From: Actinoplanes regularis
GTDB lineage: Bacteria; Actinomycetota; Actinomycetes; Mycobacteriales; Micromonosporaceae
Direction of reading: 5' to 3'
DNA length: 64,000 nucleotides
Assembly (NCBI RefSeq): GCF_900188005.1
Contig: NZ_FZNR01000003.1
Coordinates: forward strand, 186,001-250,000
Below are positions 60,199-64,000 of the stretch, piece by piece. Position numbers and translations under genes: made by a program. The notes under the pieces were generated by a model. It had not been told where the DNA came from. It was given only the letters and a program-made list of their open reading frames with translations, and made no database searches. The first letter of the stretch is position 1; each line of letters opens with the position of its first letter.

Positions 60199-61037
60199 TG
60201 GGTCAGAAGGTTCACCCCACCGGGTTCCGCCTCGGCATTTCCACTGACTGGAAGAGCCGCTGGTTTGCGGACAAGCTCTACAAGGACTACATCGGCGAGG
60301 ACGTCAAGATCCGCCGGATGATGTCCAAGGGCCTGGAGCGGGCCGGCATCTCGAAGGTGGACATCGAGCGGACCCGTGACCGGGTTCGCGTCGACATCCA
60401 CACCGCCCGGCCGGGCATCGTCATCGGCCGTAAGGGCGCGGAGGCCGACCGGATCCGCGGCGAGCTCGAGAAGCTCACCGGCAAGCAGGTCCAGCTGAAC
60501 ATCCTCGAGGTGAAGAGCCCCGAGTCGGACGCTCAGCTCGTGGCGCAGGGCGTCGCCGAGCAGCTGTCCTCCCGGGTCAGCTTCCGTCGGGCGATGCGCA
60601 AGGCCATGCAGTCGGCCATGAAGAACCCGATCTGCAAGGGCATCCGTGTGCAGGTCTCCGGCCGTCTCGGCGGCGCGGAGATGAGCCGCACGGAGTTCTA
60701 CCGTGAGGGTCGTGTTCCGCTGCACACGCTGCGGGCGAACATCGAGTACGGCTTCTTCGAGGCCCGTACCACGTTCGGCCGGATCGGCGTGAAGGTCTGG
60801 ATCTACAAGGGCGACGCTGTTCCCGGTCGCGAGGTCGTCACCGAGGCTCCCGCGCGTCCGCGCCGGGACCGCGCTGACCGGCCCGAGCGTCCGCGTCGTG
60901 GCCGTTCCGGTTCGTCCGGCACGACCGCGGGTGGCACCGAGGCCGGCCGCGCTGCGGCTCAGGCCCGTGGCGGCGACAGCGACACCGCGAACGAAGCCGC
61001 GGCTCCGGCCCAGGCCGAAACGCAGCAGGAGGGCTGA
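60198..61037 (+). CDS. rpsC: 30S ribosomal protein S3
   Basis: 279 residues. KH domain with [20 protein letters not shown] and the C-terminal [27 protein letters not shown]. The tail after about residue 215 is low-complexity (Arg/Pro, then Ala/Gly/Gln), common in actinobacteria. mRNA entry-site protein with helicase activity. Confidence 0.98.
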   Translation: MGQKVHPTGFRLGISTDWKSRWFADKLYKDYIGEDVKIRRMMSKGLERAGISKVDIERTRDRVRVDIHTARPGIVIGRKGAEADRIRGELEKLTGKQVQLNILEVKSPESDAQLVAQGVAEQLSSRVSFRRAMRKAMQSAMKNPICKGIRVQVSGRLGGAEMSRTEFYREGRVPLHTLRANIEYGFFEARTTFGRIGVKVWIYKGDAVPGREVVTEAPARPRRDRADRPERPRRGRSGSSGTTAGGTEAGRAAAQARGGDSDTANEAAAPAQAETQQEG

Positions 61038-61040
61038 CAC

Positions 61041-61466
61041 ATGCTGATGCCGCGTAAGCCTCCGAAGGGCTTCCGCAAGCCGCACCACCCGGACCGCAGT
61101 GGCGCGTCCAAGGGCGGCAACCGGGTTGTCTTCGGTGAGTTCGGTATCCAGGCGCTGGAGCCCGCGTACGTGACGAACCGGCAGATCGAGTCGGCGCGTA
61201 TCGCGATGACTCGCCACATCAAGCGTGGCGGCAAGGTCTGGATCTCGATCTTCCCGGACCAGGCTCTGACCAAGAAGCCGGCCGAGACCCGGATGGGTTC
61301 CGGTAAGGGTTCTCCCGAGTGGTGGGTGGCGAACGTCAAGCCGGGACGCATCCTGTTCGAGATGTCCTTCCCGAACGAGACGGTCGCGCGTGAGGCGATG
61401 CGCCGCGCGATCCACAAGCTCCCGATGAAGTGCCGCATCGTGACGCGCGAAGTGGGTGAAAGCTGA
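61041..61466 (+). CDS. rplP: 50S ribosomal protein L16
   Basis: 141 residues ([66 protein letters not shown]). Start at ATG 61041. Near the A-site tRNA elbow. Overlaps rpmC by one base. Confidence 0.97.
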   Translation: MLMPRKPPKGFRKPHHPDRSGASKGGNRVVFGEFGIQALEPAYVTNRQIESARIAMTRHIKRGGKVWISIFPDQALTKKPAETRMGSGKGSPEWWVANVKPGRILFEMSFPNETVAREAMRRAIHKLPMKCRIVTREVGES

Positions 61467-61699
61467 TGGCAGCGGGCGTTAAGGCAGCCGAGCTGCGCGA
61501 GAGCTCCGACGAGGAGCTGGTCGTGAAGCTGCGGGAGGCCAAGGCGGAGCTGTTCAATCTTCGCGTGCAGCGCGCGACCGGGCAGCTCGACAATCATCGT
61601 CGGCTGCAGGTCGTCCGCAAGGACATCGCGAAGATCTACACGATCATGCGTGAGCGCGAGCTGGGGCTCTCGATCGCGCCGGATGAGGTGACGGCATGA
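61466..61699 (+). CDS. rpmC: 50S ribosomal protein L29
   Basis: 77 residues ([38 protein letters not shown]). Coupled to rplP and rpsQ by overlaps. Tunnel-exit protein next to L23. Confidence 0.97.
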   Translation: MAAGVKAAELRESSDEELVVKLREAKAELFNLRVQRATGQLDNHRRLQVVRKDIAKIYTIMRERELGLSIAPDEVTA

Positions 61700-61971
61700 G
61701 TGAAGAAACCACCACTGCCCCGCGCGCTCAGCGCAAGGTGCGTGAGGGTCTCGTGGTCAGCGACAAGATGGACAAGACTGTCGTCGTCGAGGTCGAGGAC
61801 CGCGTCAAGCACGCGCTGTACGGCAAGGTCATCCGTCGTACGCGCAAGCTGAAGGTGCACGACGAGCAGAACGCTGCGGGCACCGGCGACCGGGTTTCGA
61901 TCATGGAGACCCGTCCGCTCTCCGCCACCAAGCGCTGGCGGCTCGTGGAGATCCTCGAAAAGGCCAAGTGA
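61696..61971 (+). CDS. rpsQ: 30S ribosomal protein S17
   Basis: 91 residues ([66 protein letters not shown]). The last gene before a hairpin that marks the S10/spc boundary. Confidence 0.97.
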   Translation: MSEETTTAPRAQRKVREGLVVSDKMDKTVVVEVEDRVKHALYGKVIRRTRKLKVHDEQNAAGTGDRVSIMETRPLSATKRWRLVEILEKAK

Positions 61972-61975
61972 GTAC

Positions 61976-62001
61976 GCTGGGCCGGCTACGGCCGGCCCAG
62001 C
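61976..62001 (+). terminator. Hairpin at the S10/spc operon boundary
   Basis: An 11-bp perfect stem (61976-61986 with 61991-62001, loop TACG) 4 bp after rpsQ, no T-run. It could be a partial terminator between the S10 and spc operons, which lie 90 bp apart here. Confidence 0.65.
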
Positions 62002-62061
62002 GGACCATCGTTCCGCCAAGCTTCGGTACGCACGAAGAACTGGCAGACATAGGAGACAGAC

Positions 62062-62430
62062 GTGATCCAGCAGGAGTCGCGACTGCGCGTCGCTGACAAC
62101 ACGGGTGCCCGGGAGATCCTGTGCATCCGCGTACTCGGCGGTTCCGGTCGCCGTTACGCGAGCATCGGCGACGTCATCGTGGCCACGGTCAAGGACGCCA
62201 TTCCGGGTGCCGGTGTGAAGAAGGGTGACGTCGTGAAGGCGGTCGTCGTCCGCACCGCCAAGGAGCGGCGTCGCCCGGACGGCTCGTACATCCGCTTCGA
62301 CGAGAACGCCGCCGTCATCATCAAGGACGGCGGAGACCCCCGCGGTACCCGCATCTTCGGCCCGGTCGGGCGCGAGCTGCGCGACAAGCGGTTCATGAAG
62401 ATCATCAGCCTGGCGCCGGAGGTGCTCTGA
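62062..62430 (+). CDS. rplN: 50S ribosomal protein L14
   Basis: 122 residues ([61 protein letters not shown]). GTG 62062 with AGGAGA upstream. Part of the 50S face bound by S12/h14 and RsfS. First gene of the spc group. Confidence 0.98.
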   Translation: MIQQESRLRVADNTGAREILCIRVLGGSGRRYASIGDVIVATVKDAIPGAGVKKGDVVKAVVVRTAKERRRPDGSYIRFDENAAVIIKDGGDPRGTRIFGPVGRELRDKRFMKIISLAPEVL

Positions 62431-62432
62431 CC

Positions 62433-62747
62433 GTGAAGATCAAGAAGGGCGACACGGTCGTCGTCATCGCCGGCAAGGACAAGGGTGCCAAGGGCAAGGT
62501 CATCGCGGCCTTCCCGCGGCAGGACAAGGTCCTGGTCGAGGGCGTCAACCGAGTCAAGAAGCACGAACGCATCCGCACCAACCAGCGTGGTTCGAAGACC
62601 GGTGGCATCGTCACCCAGGAAGCCGCCATCCACATCTCCAACGTGCAGGTGGTGGACGACCAGGGTAAGCCCACCCGCATCGGGTACCGGATCGACGACA
62701 ACGGCAACAAGGTCCGGATCGCGCGTACGACCGGTAAGGAAATCTGA
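62433..62747 (+). CDS. rplX: 50S ribosomal protein L24
   Basis: 104 residues from GTG 62433 ([53 protein letters not shown]). KOW fold, early 50S assembly. One-base overlap with rplE. Confidence 0.97.
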   Translation: MKIKKGDTVVVIAGKDKGAKGKVIAAFPRQDKVLVEGVNRVKKHERIRTNQRGSKTGGIVTQEAAIHISNVQVVDDQGKPTRIGYRIDDNGNKVRIARTTGKEI

Positions 62748-63310
62748 TGACCGCCGAGACCAAGACGCTGCCCCGTCTCCAGAGCAAGTACCGCACCGAG
62801 GTTGTGGCGGCGCTTCAGGAGCAGTTCCAGTACGGCAACCCCATGCAGCTCCCCGGCCTGGTCAAGGTCGTGGTGAACATGGGTGTCGGCGAGGCTGCCC
62901 GGGACGCCAAGCTCATCGACGGCGCGGTTCGTGACCTGACCACCATCACCGGCCAGAAGCCGCTGGTGCGTCGGGCGACCAAGTCGATCGCGCAGTTCAA
63001 GCTCCGTGAGGGCATGCCGATCGGCGCCAAGGTCACCCTGCGTGGCGACCGGATGTGGGAGTTCCTGGACCGGCTGCTGTCCATCGCCCTGCCGCGTATC
63101 CGCGACTTCCGCGGGCTGGACGGCCGCAAGCTGGATGGCCACGGCAACTACACGTTCGGCCTGACCGAGCAGTCGGTGTTCCACGAGATCGACCAGGACC
63201 GGATCGATCGCACGCGGGGCATGGACATCACGGTGGTCACCACTGCCACGACCGACGACGAGGGCCGGGCGCTGCTGAAGCTCCTGGGCTTCCCGTTCAA
63301 GGAGAACTGA
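62747..63310 (+). CDS. rplE: 50S ribosomal protein L5
   Basis: 187 residues ([63 protein letters not shown] is the core). Binds 5S rRNA and contacts S13 and the P-site tRNA. The stop lies one base before rpsN. Confidence 0.98.
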   Translation: MTAETKTLPRLQSKYRTEVVAALQEQFQYGNPMQLPGLVKVVVNMGVGEAARDAKLIDGAVRDLTTITGQKPLVRRATKSIAQFKLREGMPIGAKVTLRGDRMWEFLDRLLSIALPRIRDFRGLDGRKLDGHGNYTFGLTEQSVFHEIDQDRIDRTRGMDITVVTTATTDDEGRALLKLLGFPFKEN

Positions 63311-63311
63311 A

Positions 63312-63497
63312 ATGGCTAAGAAGGCGCTGATCATCAAGGCGGCCGCGAAGCCGAAGTTCGCCGTGCGCGCTTACACCCGCTGCCAGAAGTGCGGTCGTCC
63401 GCACTCGGTCTACCGCAAGTTCGGCCTGTGCCGGGTTTGCGTGCGGGACATGGCTCACCGTGGTGAGCTGCCCGGCGTGTCCAAGGCCTCCTGGTAA
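63312..63497 (+). CDS. rpsN: 30S ribosomal protein S14, zinc-binding type
   Basis: 61 residues, the short type Z form with a complete zinc ribbon: Cys24, Cys27, Cys40, Cys43 (CQKC...CRVC). This contrasts with L33 above, which has lost one Cys. A gap of 76 bp precedes rpsH. Confidence 0.97.
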   Translation: MAKKALIIKAAAKPKFAVRAYTRCQKCGRPHSVYRKFGLCRVCVRDMAHRGELPGVSKASW

Positions 63498-63573
63498 CCG
63501 ACTTAGAAATACCGCTTCGCCGTAGGCCTGCGTCCTACGCGGGAACCCCGGCGAGAAAGGTTGACGAATACCC

Positions 63574-63981
63574 ATGACGATGACGGACCCGATCGCAGAC
63601 ATGCTGACGCGTCTGCGCAACGCCAACCAGGCGTACCACGACAAGGTGACCATGCCGTACTCGAAGATCAAGGCGAACATCGCCGAGGTCCTCAAGGCCG
63701 AGGGTTACATCGCGTCGTGGACGTCTGAGGAGCCCGAGGAGGGCGCGGTCGGCAAGCGTCTGGTCGTTGAGCTCAAGTACGGCCAGAACCGCGAGCGCAG
63801 CCTCGCCGGCATCAAGCGCGTCTCGAAGCCGGGCCTGCGGGTTTACGCCAAGTCCGACGAGCTGCCCCGCGTGCTCGGTGGTCTCGGTGTCGCGATCATT
63901 TCGACGTCCCAGGGACTGCTGACCGACAAGCAGGCCCGCAAGCGGAGCGTTGGCGGGGAAGTCCTCGCCTTCGTCTGGTAA
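63574..63981 (+). CDS. rpsH: 30S ribosomal protein S8
   Basis: 135 residues ([77 protein letters not shown]). Starts at ATG 63574 or 63580. In E. coli the protein represses the spc operon by binding the rplE region. Confidence 0.97.
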   Translation: MTMTDPIADMLTRLRNANQAYHDKVTMPYSKIKANIAEVLKAEGYIASWTSEEPEEGAVGKRLVVELKYGQNRERSLAGIKRVSKPGLRVYAKSDELPRVLGGLGVAIISTSQGLLTDKQARKRSVGGEVLAFVW

Positions 63982-63995
63982 CTGGAGACTTTGAC

Positions 63996-64000
63996 ATGTC
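63996..64000 (+). CDS. First bases of the next gene, expected rplF (L6)
   Basis: ATGTC at the window edge, 15 bases after rpsH with GGAGA upstream. The rplF assignment comes only from conserved gene order. Confidence 0.45.

Overview
The window is a stretch of a high-GC actinobacterial chromosome. Gene order (rpmG-hadA-hadB-tRNA-Trp-secE-nusG, rplJL, rpoBC, rpsL-rpsG-fusA-tuf, then the S10/spc ribosomal operons), GTG/TTG starts, TANNNT -10 boxes directly in front of many start codons and the protein sequences themselves fit the Micromonosporaceae, with an Actinoplanes-like organism most likely. The genus is inference.

Left arm, about 1-12 kb: the tail of a terpenoid-cyclase-type repeat protein; a lipoprotein/GT2 membrane glycosyltransferase pair with a long, folded-looking upstream region; proB-proA; an alkyltransferase-like DNA repair protein with a methyltransferase; a TetR regulator divergent from an SDR gene with two matching operators between them; a gamma-glutamyltransferase divergent from a GPH-type transporter and a PLP-dependent lyase.

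12.4-24.7 kb holds a partial, extra-copy style complex I cluster (nuoB, nuoC, nuoH, nuoI, nuoJ, nuoK, nuoL, nuoM, nuoN). nuoA, nuoD and the NADH module nuoEFG are absent. The cluster is interrupted by a DUF2252 kinase-like gene, an ECF sigma factor/anti-sigma-like pair and a Uma2-type nuclease gene.

24.7-34.4 kb is mixed accessory DNA: GNAT and GNAT-MOSC proteins, a TetR/luciferase-like oxidoreductase operon, a DUF1707 protein, a lipoprotein, a secreted ricin-type lectin with AT-richer codons, a possible transposase remnant, large palindromes, tRNA-Tyr, the YajQ nucleotide-binding protein, a 52-bp tandem repeat, a LysE exporter, a sulfurtransferase and a small HTH protein. At 34.6-37.4 kb a 52-residue secreted peptide precedes a membrane GAF-GGDEF-EAL c-di-GMP enzyme.

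37.5-64 kb is the core information-processing region: tRNA-Thr, tRNA-Met, rpmG, hadAB, tRNA-Trp, secE, nusG, rplA, rplJ, rplL, rpoB, rpoC, two small membrane proteins, the str operon and S10/spc genes up to the first bases of the next gene. The main surprise is that rplK (ribosomal protein L11), which normally sits between nusG and rplA, is missing; only a 77-bp spacer with two hairpins is there. The region also shows an L10-type leader with attenuator, a 19-base element shared by the str and S10 leaders, and strong stem-loops at most operon gaps.
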